Shown in pieces: positions 47,262 through 59,285 of a stretch of 64,000 nucleotides of DNA; the first letter of the stretch is position 1, and the number at the start of each line of letters is the position of its first letter. The DNA comes from Strongylocentrotus droebachiensis (taxonomy: Eukaryota > Echinodermata > Echinoidea > Camarodonta > Strongylocentrotidae), in NCBI GenBank assembly GCA_035222895.1, contig JAVYIG010000037.1, positions 1,140,234-1,204,233 on the forward strand, written 5' to 3'. The position numbers and the translations under genes are program-made. The notes beneath the pieces were generated by a model that worked only from the letters and a program-made list of their open reading frames with translations, did no database searches and was not told where the DNA came from.

Positions 47262-47812
47262 AACAAATATGGATAGTAGGCGACTCTATCGTTTTCTGGG
47301 CCCATCGCAGGGCGGAGCGGACTGGCTGCGCCGATATAGATTTGGGGACGGTCATCCATTGGGCTGGAAAGCGGGGCCTTCGCTTGGACCAAACAAACGC
47401 ATGGCTAGAGTCGATTACCAGTGGCTTGACGAAGCCGACCGTTTAAGTGTTACACGTGGGCACGAATGACATAGAGGGATGTTCGAAGAGGGTGATGGCG
47501 AATGCGGTGAACAGATTAATCACATCGAACACTGAGACGACAATAATATGGTCTGACATCCTAGAACGGGTAGAATATAAATGCTGTAGTCCGGAAGAGC
47601 AGAAAAAAATAGACGATAGAAGGAGGGCCACGAACCGATACGCTCGCGCCTTGGCCGGCAGGAATGGGGGAAAGGCCATTCCACACCCCGACATAAGGCA
47701 TAAGGATAGGGCTTTATATAGGCCGGACGGATTGCATCTCTCCAATGAGGGTTTGGACAGGTTTATCACTGACCTGAAGGAGGGCCTGTCCTATCTCGGT
47801 TCATCCAAGTAG
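47262..47812 (+). pseudogene. SGNH/GDSL hydrolase exon with one in-frame stop
   Basis: A strong splice acceptor (TTTTCTTATTTTGTCCACAG, ending 47261) precedes a frame reading QIWIVGDSIVFWAHRRA. The frame reaches a TAA at 47444-47446, then continues in the same frame with LHVGTNDIEGC and ends with PDGLHLSNEGLDRF before the stop at 47812. GDS (nucleophile Ser), GTND (Asn block) and DGLHLS (Asp and His) are the SGNH-hydrolase blocks I, III and V. About 183 codons equals one full domain. The single stop makes it a probable pseudogene. SGNH domains occur in accessory proteins of several transposons; association with the recombinase 2.3 kb upstream is inference. Confidence 0.8.
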
Positions 47813-49338
47813 TTAAGCAATGATAATGTTACAAAACACGTTGTTTGTTCTTATATTTCAATGTTCTTATAGTTCAGTGTTCTTATATTTCAGCGTTCTT
47901 ATATTTCAATGTTTAAGTCTGTTCGGGTAGCAAAGTAAATCCCGCAAAAAAAGTTTGAGTCCGGCACCGCAAGATCATGTTTTTGTTGTTGGGATAAGAG
48001 TGCCTTATTTTGGGAGTAACAAAGTTGTGGAGAGTAAATAATGGTTATATGGGGCAGGTTTAGGTGGACATTGGTAAATGACCAGTTTTGCGAATGCTTC
48101 ATTTCGAAATGGGCATTAACGGTTTAGTCACTTCTTTGAGGGGAATGAATTAGGCATAATGATGTGCCGGTGTTGTAGAGATAAGTTTATTACGATACTC
48201 TGTAGTCTGTTAGAGGGTTATAAATTAGCTAAGGGCGAAAAAGTACATGCCTGTACATGTACATTGGTTAATTTGGCCAATTGAAATGTTAATTCCACCA
48301 AAGTGTAAATAGTTAAGCATAGATATTCCCTTAGTGCACAGAAATCGTTCATTACAACAAGTTAATACGCGTCAGGGGACAAAACCTAATGAGGTATGAC
48401 GTATTTGTTTTCATTTACATACAGCCAATCAGAGCCCATTGGTGGTACTGATTAATGAATATTCATATAACTATCACGAGTTGACCTTATTCGCATACGC
48501 GCAATGTAAAACAGATTAAAACAGATTAAACGCGTAGTGTGCACATTGCATACGCGCGCGCCAGTCGTTGAGAGCCGTTGGGAGGTCATAAGGAATGAAT
48601 ATTTATGAAGTGATCACGCGCTAACCTTATGCGACATCATACTCTAACGATAGTTATCCAATCAGCATCGCGTATTACAATTGTTGCACGCGCATGCTAT
48701 TGTGTGTACACCTATGGCATGGGCAAAATGGCATTGCTAGCTAGTCGGATTGACAAGGTTTATGAATATTGACAAGGTACCTATGGCGAATTTTTGCAAA
48801 TTGCCACGAAATTTCTCATGAATATGCATAAGGATCTGTTGCAACTACCTATGTAGGTTTTTGTGTGAATGAACAACGTGTCGACAGTGAAACGCCCCGC
48901 CGAAGTTGGAAATCCGGTTGGAAATATTCCACCTCGCGTCAATGTGAAAACGCGTGTTGTGGCAGGCTAATTGCCCTAGAAAGTGCCCTGTAAGCTATTT
49001 TTCAACTCGAAAGGTACCTATGTAAAATTTTCACAAAAGTAGACAAATTTGGCATCTACAGCAAGTCTTATACCTGAATTTTCATTAAAATCGGGTTCTT
49101 TTGTACATCAAGATATATTCGGGGAGATATGAGCTCGTAAAACGGACAGTGTGTGTAAAAGCCCATACCTGATTGTGCGCCCTTTTATGGTGCGTTTTGA
49201 ATACGCTTGGCCTCTATGGAGATGTCCCTCAACTTATTGTAATGTGATGACAACGTTGTGATTTGGCGGCCGATCATATATAAATATATTCTCGTTTGGC
49301 GGTAATTTGTCAAATTATGCCTCCAAATCACTAATCAC
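47813..49338. other. Intergenic sequence, no supported gene
   Basis: Contains short tandem words (ACAGATTAAA twice near 48515, and ATATTTCA with TTCTTAT repeats near 47860-47905) but no recognised gene or element ends. Confidence 0.4.
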
Positions 49339-49822
49339 ATGGTACTGATAAGTTTATTGATCAATAATTGTCATCCGATAATTTTCGACCCCACTCAATT
49401 TTTACATGCGAGGGGGTTGCCAATGTATATTCAGTCGAATTTGTTCGCATGTCAATTCTTAGTTTTCCGGCCCCCATTCGATTTGAATGCGGGGGGACCT
49501 AGTTGTACCTACACACATTCAAACTCAGGGTGTCACGCTTTAATCTTAGGCATCATCCGATCTTACAAGCGGAGAGGCTGGTCTATATATATACATCTAT
49601 ATTCTATAACTTTAGGCATCACTCGATTTTATAGGCGGGGGGCTGATATAATGACTTAATGTATATAAGTTTAGCCTAGGCATCACTCGATTTCATAGGC
49701 GGGGGGCCTAGTATAACTTTAGGCATCACTCGATTTTATAGGCGGGGGGCTGATATAATGACTTAATGTATATAAGTTTAGCCTAGGCATCACTCGATTT
49801 CATAGGCGGGGGGCCTAGCATT
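49339..49822. repeat. Degenerate array ending in two exact 107 bp repeats
   Basis: Units at 49609-49715 and 49716-49822 are nearly identical. Each contains two half-repeats of GGCATCACTCGATTTYATAG followed by GCGGGGGGC. Weaker versions (CATTCGATTTGAATGCGGGG, CATCATCCGATCTTACAAGC) extend leftward to about 49390. Confidence 0.9.
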
Positions 49823-50139
49823 GCATTTGTAAGCATTTTTTATGATTCAATATATCTGTGTTATTTTGTTACGACACCCAGAAAATCAAAATGTGCAAAA
49901 TAAGCGTCCATCTCAAAATGTTAATAAAGCCACGACATAAACGCAAATTTGGTTGTTTGTTAATTTTGTTAGCCGTGAATAATTGAGTTTATTTCAGCTT
50001 TTCATGCTGAAATATGAAAGTAAGATATAACTTCCATCTTGGTCCATTACAGAACAATAAATTGTGACTGACCTACATTAAAAATTGTATGTTGCAGGAT
50101 ATCTAATAGCAACAATGCTGTATTAATACCACATGTCTT

Positions 50140-51088
50140 AACCCTTACTGTACTCTCTTAAAAAAGAGTGAATTTTCACTCTATTTTCACTTTCTTGAGA
50201 GTGACGTCCGTGATCACTTGTTTAGGAGTGAAAATCGATTGATTTTAGAGTGCTCTCTAAGAAGAAAAGAGTGAATGTTCACTCTATTTTCACTACATTT
50301 TCACTCTCCAGAGGAGTGACGTCCGTGATTTTGAAATTTCACTTTTTTTAAAGAGAGAACTGGGAGGAAGGGGGGGGGGGGGAGGGGGTAGGAGCCCCCC
50401 CCCCCTCGATATTTTCGGAGATTGTGCCGCTCGGAATTTTGAATTGTCGTTTCATGACTTTTCCCCCTCAAGTCTTACGCACATTTTGATACCATTTTCA
50501 TCAAATCGGATATACCTGTAAGGTGTTACATAACAATTAGTATGCGCATGTCATAAATTATCATTATTAATTAAATAAAAATAACTAATTTGTGTTAGAA
50601 AATAAGTTTCATATGAATAATGAGTTTCAACATTAAAAAATTGGAGTCTGACATTTTTTTTGTAATGATTCTAGTTCCCAGTATATTTCCAGATTTGATA
50701 TTCATGAATGTGTATTCATAATTTATGCAAATTAACCTATGTAAAAATATCATACAAATAATGAAACCTCATGAATTTGAGATGAAGGAATCATTTATTC
50801 AATACATTTTCAAGATTTTTCACAAGTATACAAACAAATATGGAGAGTTTTCTGTAAAATGCATGAAATTAGCATTTTTCATATTAAGTAATTAGACTTA
50901 ACGACAAAAATCTGCATATTAGGAAAAAAATAATTATACCGTCTTGTTCCTTACGTAGATATCTACAAACATGCAAATTGTTGTGTTCATTGGACATTTA
51001 ACGGCCGATATCATGGGTGGGCCTCCCAGCCCTTCCCCCCCCCCCCCAGTCAGTGAGGTGCTCAAAATAGCCCAGTACAGTAAGGGTT
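50140..51088. mobile_element. 0.95 kb element with AACCCTTACTGTACT ends
   Basis: AACCCTTACTGTACT at the left is mirrored exactly at the right end. The left third (50150-50345) is packed with GAGTGAA and TTCACTC words and two copies of GTGACGTCCGTGAT. Poly-G and poly-C runs lie at about 50370-50408 and 51038-51050. No coding frame. Confidence 0.8.
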
Positions 51089-51372
51089 GACGGGTAAGTC
51101 CTCTCCAAAAATAAATTACTTTCAATAGAAGCAGACAAATCAGACGAAGCAATCAAAACTGGGCCCCGTTGCATAAAACTTTTAACGTAGCGTTAAGCCC
51201 CTAATTTAGCGGTAAGTCCAGAAACAGCGTTAAATTTAAAGTTAGCGTTAACTTTCCGTTGCGTAACGTAGTTTTTTAGCGGTAAGCACTTCAGAAACAG
51301 CGGTAACTTTACTACAGCTATGAAGGTAGCGTTAACTACCATCAATCAATTACGGTAAGCTTTCATTCCAAG

Positions 51373-54300
51373 ATGGCAGCCATACTACATGCCATACAGC
51401 ACGCGGCGGCTCTCAGGAGAGAGAGGGTATTTCGGGACCGGAGGCATCCCTTAGACCTATACGACGACGAACAAATGTTCAAGTTGTATAGGTTTAGCAG
51501 GCAGGGATGCCTCCACCTCATTAACAGACTATCCAGAAGGATCCAACATAGCACCCAGAGAAACCACGCGTTACCCCCAAGCTTGCAAGTTTTCGTCGCC
51601 CTTCGTTATTTCGCCACTGGCTCTGTGATGGATTGTACTAGCTGCATCCACAAATGAACTTTTTAAATAAGTTCTTTCAAGTCTCGATTTACAAAAAAAA
51701 ATAGCCCTGTCGTTGCTATGGAGTCCGTCTACCGTCTGCAGCTAGCCCAGCACCCGCAGAGCGACGGCCGACTGGCGTATCGGCTGCGATGGCACCGCAA
51801 TTTCCCCCATTAACTCTTGGAAGAATCATAATTTTCTCAACCTTATACCAAAAAATATTTAGATGACTAATCTAGATCAATTAAATGGCTTACGGATATA
51901 TATCAGGGTTACTGAAATCAAATTCACGTAACAGAGATTTTATACAATTGTTGTTAAAGTCACTGTAGTCTCCATCGAAATGCAACGAAACTATTTTTTG
52001 CGACCAGTCCCACATGTGGAAATTCATGTAAGGCACGAAGATTCTGTACTTACCCGAAGGTTTTGAGTGACCGAGTCACAAACTTCGAGTTGGTTAAACA
52101 CTATAGCATAATGATTTGTCAACATGGTACTGCAAAAGTACTCACAAAAGTTTTGAAATATACACGAACGGTTTTTTGTAAAATTGTTCACCTCTGCTGA
52201 TCGCAGGTATATCTAGAGGCTTGGCCTTTGCTCTCTTTACATCTTCCGACGATCCTGCGCGGTGTATCGAATTAAACGTGCAGCGAGAATTATCTAAAGT
52301 TAGACACTCAAAATTTTGTTGTGAAAATGAAAGACGGCTGTAGCTATGGTGTTGTCAATTTGTTTTCTTGATCGTGCTTTTTTTTTCATATGATCGTGTC
52401 TATACCAGTTGTTTTGAGACGTTTACCAAATGATGAATATAAACACTTTCATGCTCCTAATTACTACCTAAAAAATCCATCTTCTAAAGAACAAACCCAG
52501 ACGGTTTTTTTAAATTGATAAAGCAAAATTAAAGAAATGAAACAGCTGATTTTTAATAAAATATGATAAAGGATACTGGTGGCATCATAGTGGGAGTTTT
52601 TTTTCTAATTTCATCAAATCACTGCTGTTTATATAATTTCTTATTCATGAACTATATCAATAATTGAACATGAAACACTTGACTTATTACCTCCCCCTGA
52701 AAAAATTCCCTTATCATAACAATTTGTTATAGTGAATTGACTATGATGAGAAATAGTACTATACAATAAAACATCCATGGTATATCAAATTAGATGAAAA
52801 ATCATTCACTTTTTTTGTTGTTGAATATTAACGCTATTTACAGTCTATGAATTTGAACATTGCCAAAAGTGTGACATATATGACAACAATTTAACACATA
52901 TTTACTCTTTACCAACAGGTGATCAAGTTCCCGGAAACCATGGAAGAAGTCAGAACAACGCAGGTGGACTTTTTCAACCTCGCTGGCATGCCCAACGTTG
53001 TCGGGGCCGTCGACGGGACTCACGTTGAACTGCATGGGGCTCCCCTCGACGACGAGTACATCTATACGAATCGGAAGGGCAAGCACTCCATAAACGTCCA
53101 GCTTATTTGCAATGCGAGGTACAAGATTACAAACGTGTGTGCAAGATGGCCTGGGAGCACTCACGACAGCCGAGTATTGAGGGTATGTGACGGTTTTATC
53201 AGCATCTCTGATCACTATTATCATCACTGCCAATATCATGATTATCATCCTACTCATCATTAAAATCATTATCACCATCATCATCATTATCATCATCAAT
53301 CATCCATTAAGCCTATATTAATAATTTTAATTTTTAATTTAAACAAATAAATGTCACATTGATATTAAAGAAATATATTAAAGTACTATGTAATCTCTGA
53401 CATCTTTCTCAATTTGTTTGCTATGGATTGAGAGAAGCCCAAACTGTATTTGTTTTGTTTTGTTAATCACATTTTGCAAAGATAATAATAATGATACATT
53501 TCTTCATAATTCAATACACAGAACAGTCGCATTGGAGAGCGTTTCGCAGACGGAGAGCTACCTGGCATCTTGGTTGGAGATTCCGGCTACCCCCTCCAGC
53601 CTTGGCTAATCACCCCACTACGGGACCCACAAGGCAATGCTGAAAGAAATTACAACAGGCAAGTACTCAATCCATCACGTTCACTCAAATCTTTAAAGTG
53701 TTACTTACAAATAATCAGAGAGCCCTTCAATGATTAAAAGTGATGGAATGTATCAGTTTAATAACATAATACCAACTATATTTGTACAAAGTACATCTCA
53801 AAATTTGCACATAGATCATATTACCATACACTTTATATACATTTATAAATTATGTTCATTTGAATATAAATAATGTATAACTTAAAAAAGATAAATAAAT
53901 ATTTAGATCTTATAATAGTATATAACTATATTGGTACAAAATGAATACAATTGTAGTTTGAGTCTTTGTTAATGATGTAATAAAGGAAGAAAAGGTCTTG
54001 GCAAGATAATAGCATATATTATATCGATATTTACAAATGGTTTTGCTTAAAGGGTAAGTTGGGTTAATAAAGATCCTGAGAGATGTAGCATGTACAATGG
54101 CTTGCAAAAAATGATTACTACAGTGTTGGATTATTTATTCATTCATTATAATATTTCTGACTACTATGTACACAGGGCACACTGCAGAACACGAGTGACA
54201 ATAGAACAACTGAATGGGCAATTGAAAAACAAATTCAGGTGCCTGATGGGACAAGGGATCCCGATGTCTGCACCAAGAGCATGCGACATCATAATTGCCT

Positions 54301-54452
54301 GTGCCGTGCTCTTTAACATCGCCAAAGACCTTAAAGAACCGGAACAAATCATTGAAGTGGAACCGGATGAAGTGCCACACCACCCCGCAGACCAGAACCA
54401 GCTGACTGGCATTGCTCTTCGAGCAGAACTCATCAATAATTACTTTTCATAA
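51373..54452 (+). CDS. PIF/Harbinger DDE transposase (HARBI1-like), multi-exon
   Basis: Exons: 51373 to about 51630 (MAAILHAIQHAA through LQVFVALRYFATGS), 52919-53182, 53522-53658 and 54176-54452. The last three join in frame. Exon 2 has MPNVVGAVDGTHVEL (first catalytic Asp) and RWPGSTHDSRVLR. Exon 3 has GILVGDSGYPLQPWL (second Asp). Exon 4 has TIEQLNGQLKNKFRC (catalytic Glu) and ends RAELINNYFS. So the DDE triad is intact. Acceptors are good (CAACAG, ACACAG twice); donors are GTATGT and a GC donor. The roughly 45-residue helix-turn-helix segment expected between FATGS and VIKFPE is not found in 51630-52918. The exon 1 donor is unclear, so this stretch may be deleted or overwritten. Function by family: excises and inserts the element, producing 3 bp TWA duplications. 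Confidence 0.82.
53200..53305. repeat. (ATC)n-like microsatellite in intron
   Basis: Degenerate ATC/ATT trinucleotide repeats just after the exon 2 donor. Confidence 0.85.
53653..53664 (+). other. GC-type 5' splice site in the transposase gene
   Basis: Exon 3 ends AACAG and the intron starts GCAAGT at 53659. Joining AG to the G at 54176 restores an Arg codon in the conserved N-Y-N-R-A-H run, so the GC donor is required for the correct frame. Confidence 0.8.
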
Positions 54453-55313
54453 ATGTCATAACTTGTTTGCAAGCACTATACAGTATATTTCAATGTGAAT
54501 GTATAGATTTAATGCTGTATTTTATAACAACAAAATACAGTGATCATAGTTTTCTGACCTCCTAACTTTAACTAATTTTAGTTGGTTAAGAAACACGGTT
54601 CTGTCAGGTTAAAGATTGACTTGTACCTAACTGGTCTATGGAACTTGCAAAACAGTGCAATTTACCATCTTCCCTTAAAGGTGGAGTATACATTTAAAGG
54701 CTGAAAATATAAACATGTGTAAATCTGAGAGTAATCAAAAGATAAAACCATCTAAAAGTTCCTCTTAAAAATATCGGAACTTGGAATTGTCTTTGTGGAA
54801 GTGTTTCTACTTAGGTTCTAATATTTCAGATACTTGTACTGCACAGTGGTATGTTTTGTGCCAAGTAAAGACTGATTCATTTTCAGTTTGGTTATTGCAA
54901 GAGGTGCAATTACAATGTGCACATATTCAAATGTACTCTACACATGTATTGTTAACTTTGAAAAAGAATTGAATCATGCACTCAACAGAATCTGACAATA
55001 AAGTCTTCAAAATTACCAATATTCTTTGTTTCATTTGGATTCTAGGTCACTATCAACTTTAAACAGACAGGAATAATCTGACATAATTGTGATTCATGCT
55101 GCATTTGACAAAATTAAAAAATTGTTTGGAAGAAGAGAAGGAGATGGAGATGGTTTAGGAGAGAGAGAATGGAAAGGGGGAGGTGAAATTGTACATAGTT
55201 TGAAGAATACCAAAAGCGTCTTACCAAATATTGAGCAGGAGAAACTTGATATGTTTGAAGTCAATGGAATCAAATCAAATAGCGTTAAATTTTCTAAACA
55301 TGAACAAAAAAAA

Positions 55314-58300
55314 TCATTTTCCACAATCATGATTTGATGAAAAGTATTCTGACATCACTGTCAGCATACTTTTCATCAAATCATGATTACTTTTCATTAA
55401 ATCATGATTTTTTTTCATCACTTCAAGCTTCTCCTGCTCAACTTGAAGGAGACGCTCTTGGTACTCTTCATACGCCACCCCCTTAGACTTTTTCACTGTT
55501 TTTTCCCACCAAATTTTGTCTTCATCTTCCCCCTTCTGGGCTCCCTCTCCACAACCATCTCTACCTCATCCCCCTCCACCTTCTCCTCCTCCACCTCCTC
55601 CTCCACGGCTCCTGCCTCCTCCCCCATTCTTTGGAGAAGCTCCACGGCTCCTGCATTTTGAGACAACTGTGAAGTAGAAATGAAAACAAAGCCAAAACTA
55701 AATTGTAAATACTATTCCTTTTTTTGGTCAAAAATTTGAAATGGAAATTGCATGTTTAGGTGTTTTGCTTATTCTCAAGAAATTCAGAACAGTTGCTCTT
55801 TTTATATTAATTTAAAAAATATATATATGACAATAATACATTAAGTAAAATTTTGAAATAAACAATATAACAAATACAGGAAATATTTAATTGAATTCCC
55901 TTTTCAAAGAAAAAATAAAATTACATTGATAAATTGTAAATTCCAATACACCCTCTACATTCATGTGAGGGTTTTTATGACTCTCCTGTAATAATGAATA
56001 CTTACCGGCAGTGTCGAAGCTCCAGTCTCGCTGGACTGAGGCAAGATCCCCTCCTTGACTTGGGTTGTCATGGCGCTCAGCACCATCTCATGCCTTGCAT
56101 TGTACTCGAATGCTCCTCCCCCTGGAGATTGAGAAGACAAAACAAGAAAAGAAGAAGAATTAGATAACACATTATAGAACTTCTCAAAGATATATAAAAT
56201 GGTTCTTTTTTTTTAAAGAATTAAATAAGAAAAATATTGAGAATCATTCAATGACTGTCAATTCATTCTTACATATGTATTTAATTTAAACCAAAACAAT
56301 TACACTGACCTTTAATTAGACTACAGTAGGCATCACAGTGATGATGACAATTTTAGTGTGATATGTATGTGACATGAAAGATTTGCAGAGTTGTGTTGTC
56401 GTCAAGATAGACACCTTACCCTGAGCAATGAAAAGATTGCTTAATAAAAAGCACACATTTACTTAGCCTTTAAAAAATTCTGTTTGAGCTGGTAATAAAT
56501 TTCTATGCACAACTCAAAGACAGACAACAACAAAATAATTGTAAAGTGGCACAGATTTTATTTCACATCGTAATTTTTTTTTAAAGCAAAAAGACTCACC
56601 TGTCTTATTGCGGCTGTCTCTATATTTTTTGGCCTTTGACCTGAGGTCGTTCCACAACAACCTCAGGTCCTTGCCCGAGCGGTTGGGGCAACCTATCGCC
56701 GCCATGGTGATGGCTGCCTCCTCCCACGCCCTTTTCTTCCTCTCCTGCACCTACATACAAATAAAGATTGGAGGTAATATTACAGTTTCGGGAACAAGAA
56801 TGGAATAGCACTCATGCATATGCACATTTTATGTCATTAAAGTTATAATCCTTGCAAAAATACATTAACTAAATGTGAAAAAGAATCATCCCGTAATACT
56901 ACAAACACTACAAATATTAAATACAATTAAAAGCATCAGTTATATTTTGTTTCGGTTTCAAAATGCCCCTTCTATATTTTGCAGTGATTGGTCTCTTCAC
57001 GCCCCAAATCTGAAGGGGAGGGTCTCACCTCAAAATAAAGTAATTTAGGAGGGAATGTAAGTACCATTATTAGCACGTAAATTGTTATCATGTAAATTTC
57101 AGAAGTCTTACCCGTTCGCTGCAGTTTCCTGCCTTGCCGAATAGAATGGCACATTTCCCCTGAATAAACCTGCACAGATGCTCGATTTGGCTATCGCTGT
57201 AGTTTCCTCTCCTCTTTGTTTGTTTCTGCAAAGACCAAAGTTACATTAACCTTCAAGTGTTATTCATTCGTTCATTGTTAAGCAATCATTTTTTTTAATA
57301 AATTTGTTGCTCAACATGGGGGGGGGGGGGGGGGGGGGGGTCTAGAGCACCATATTAAAAAAAAAAAATAACACCCCCCCCCCTCTTGAGCAAAATTTAT
57401 TAAATATTAAAACAAAACAAAATATTGTTAGGGGGGGGGGGGGTTCACGCAAACCCCTGAACCTCTATTTTGACAGAGGTGCAATTACATTATATACGCA
57501 ACATTACAATCTAGATATAGGGTAGACCTAGATCTATAGTGCCCAATGTCTGTCACAACTGACACAACACACACACGAGCAGGCCTAGCTCGTTTGTAGC
57601 TGTTGTTAAAAGCTACGGAAAGCACTCGAGTATTGAACTAAACTAAACTAAGTAAAGCAGCATATAATTCAGATTTTAGTTTTGGGTCTAACGCAACTTG
57701 CCCACGTACGTCACTAATTCAATTTAACAACACAGACAGAGTCAGCTTGAATTCGGTTATCATTCTTCTAATCTTAGTCTGTCATTCAAATTTTCAATGT
57801 CTTCTTCTTCTTCTTCTGGTATACTCCTCAACGTTCCGTAAGGAACCAAGCGAGGAGGATGGGGGGTGCGCACTGTGCTTGTTTAGTTCTTATTGCTTGA
57901 GTCTTGGTTGCGGAAAAAGTTGGTTGCTTGGAGTTTGAAGGTGTCAATGTTCGTGGTCCTTTGGATGTCTGAGGGTAGTGAGTTCCAGTCCTTGATGGTA
58001 CGTGGAATGTAGGAGTGTTTAAAAGATAAAGTTGAGTTCTGGTCATGTGATTGCATTGTGAAGAAACGGTGTGGAATCTATCAGAAAAGGTTGATCATCT
58101 AGTATATAAGTATTGCAAGGTTCTGGAATCATCAAAATGATGAGACATTTTGCCAAAGCATGGCAAGTTACAAGCACTGTACACAGAATGATGTATATGG
58201 GACTACACGAGCACATGGCGAAAAAAACTACCCCCCGATTTTTACGTATTTTATGTCATATTTAGAATATGAAGGCATTTGAAGAGCCATGCTTTTCAGG

Positions 58301-59160
58301 GAACATGTTTAATCTGATGTTCTTCCACCCTTGCATAATAACAATGATAACGCTTACAAATTATTTTTTACCTCTTCCCAGAACTCAACCTTCTCTTTAA
58401 AACAATTGGTGCGGGTGGAGTATTGGATAAAGGAGTTTCCTGAGGTACGTCTGGTGGCTCGTGTAGCTGGACGCAGGTCAATGTCATTGACTCATCAAGT
58501 TGAAAACCAACTTTAAACCACTTAAACCAGCACCTTAGGCTTAGGCTTAAGTTGGTGGCCGCACACGACGACACACCTCCAGTTTAAACACCTTTACGGT
58601 GTCTTTTGGAGGAATCCTACCAAGTACCAAGTACCTGCATCGATAGGACTAATTAGTGAGTGAGCTGAGACTGAGTGAGTGGTTCATTAAAATAATAAAA
58701 TTACAACTTGAATTCAACTGAACTTAGAAACAGAAAAATAATCAAGGAAAATATATCGAACTGTGACTCTGCATCGTAAGGAGCATTGTTAGTCGTTTGA
58801 AATACCATGGATGATGTATTTCGATGTTTAAATTAATTAATAGCAGACCTTCGCGGACATACACAACAAGCAATGTACGATACGCACACACACACAGATG
58901 CCGTTAAATCGCCCCCAGAGCTCCGGGGGAGATTCGCGGGGCCATCCCGTTCGGCACAGCTGCATCAACACACCACACAATTCATCACCGACACCGTAAC
59001 AAAAACCGTCATTATATTCGATGAAATTTGAAGAGATTCGCACTATTTACGAAGTCAACATGACTTACAACAATTCATTTTCATTTCTCAAGTACTGCAG
59101 TTTACAAAAGTGGATCGATAAATTATAAAGGCGTAAACTTACGTTAGTTGGGGACGCCAT
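55314..59160 (-). CDS. Harbinger-encoded Myb/SANT-like DNA-binding protein, five exons
   Basis: Exons in transcript order: 59160-59143 (MASPTN, donor GTAAGT), 57225-57112 (KQTKRRGNYSDSQIEHLC onward, 38 codons), 56750-56600 (VQERKKRAWEEAAITMAAIG; LRLLWNDLRSKAKKY), 56121-56006 (GGAFEYNARHEMVLSA) and 55666-55314. All junctions keep phase (0, 0, 1, 0). The second and third exons form a Myb/SANT-like helical domain with W-E-E and L-W-N-D-L-R-S-K-A-K-K signatures. The last exon is Glu-rich then coiled-coil-like (LLQVEQEKLEVMKKN). In the last exon a one-base frame change near 55535 is needed to reach the C-terminal frame, so the copy is probably damaged. By family it binds subterminal sites and recruits the transposase. 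Confidence 0.82.
55317..55395. repeat. Perfect-arm hairpin inside the Myb gene last exon
   Basis: AATCATGATTTGATGAAAAG is mirrored around a centre at about 55350 (TCTGACATCACTGTCAG-type core). The C-terminal codons encode NHDLMKS repeats over the same bases. Confidence 0.85.
57285..57440. repeat. Inverted repeat with long poly-G and poly-C runs
   Basis: AATAAATTTGTTGCTCAA before a long G run (about 57319-57340) is mirrored by TTGAGCAAAATTTATT after a C run (about 57374-57385). A further G run is at 57431. It lies in the first long intron of the Myb gene. Confidence 0.75.
57830..58090 (-). pseudogene. LINE reverse-transcriptase C-terminal fragment
   Basis: The minus strand reads HSYIPRTIKDWNSLPSDIQ and then TNIDTFKLQATNFF, the usual C-terminal end of Jockey/CR1-like and related LINE proteins. 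The fragment is short and intronic to the Myb gene. Confidence 0.65.
58020..58345. repeat. Copy 1 of an inverted dispersed repeat (partner 61245-61560)
   Basis: TGAGTTCTGGTCATG, GCATTGTGAAGAAACGGTG, AGAAAAGGTTGATCATCTAG, TACAAGCACTGTACACAGA and CATGTTTAATCTGATG all recur inverted at 61245-61560, with scattered differences. This copy continues directly from the LINE C-terminus, so both probably derive from that LINE. Confidence 0.85.
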
Positions 59161-59285
59161 TGCACCACACTGAACTTCGGTTTCTCGGAACAGTAGCAGA
59201 CGGTCGACAAAAAATAAACATCCCGCTCGCCGATCTGCGCATGCGCCTGCTTGTTTCGATCGATTCAATGACGTTACTATTATAG

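Noticed and set aside
51630-52918. Missing transposase exon (helix-turn-helix region)
   Set aside because: I searched all frames by eye for the expected conserved stretch before VIKFPE and found nothing convincing, so no exon is annotated.
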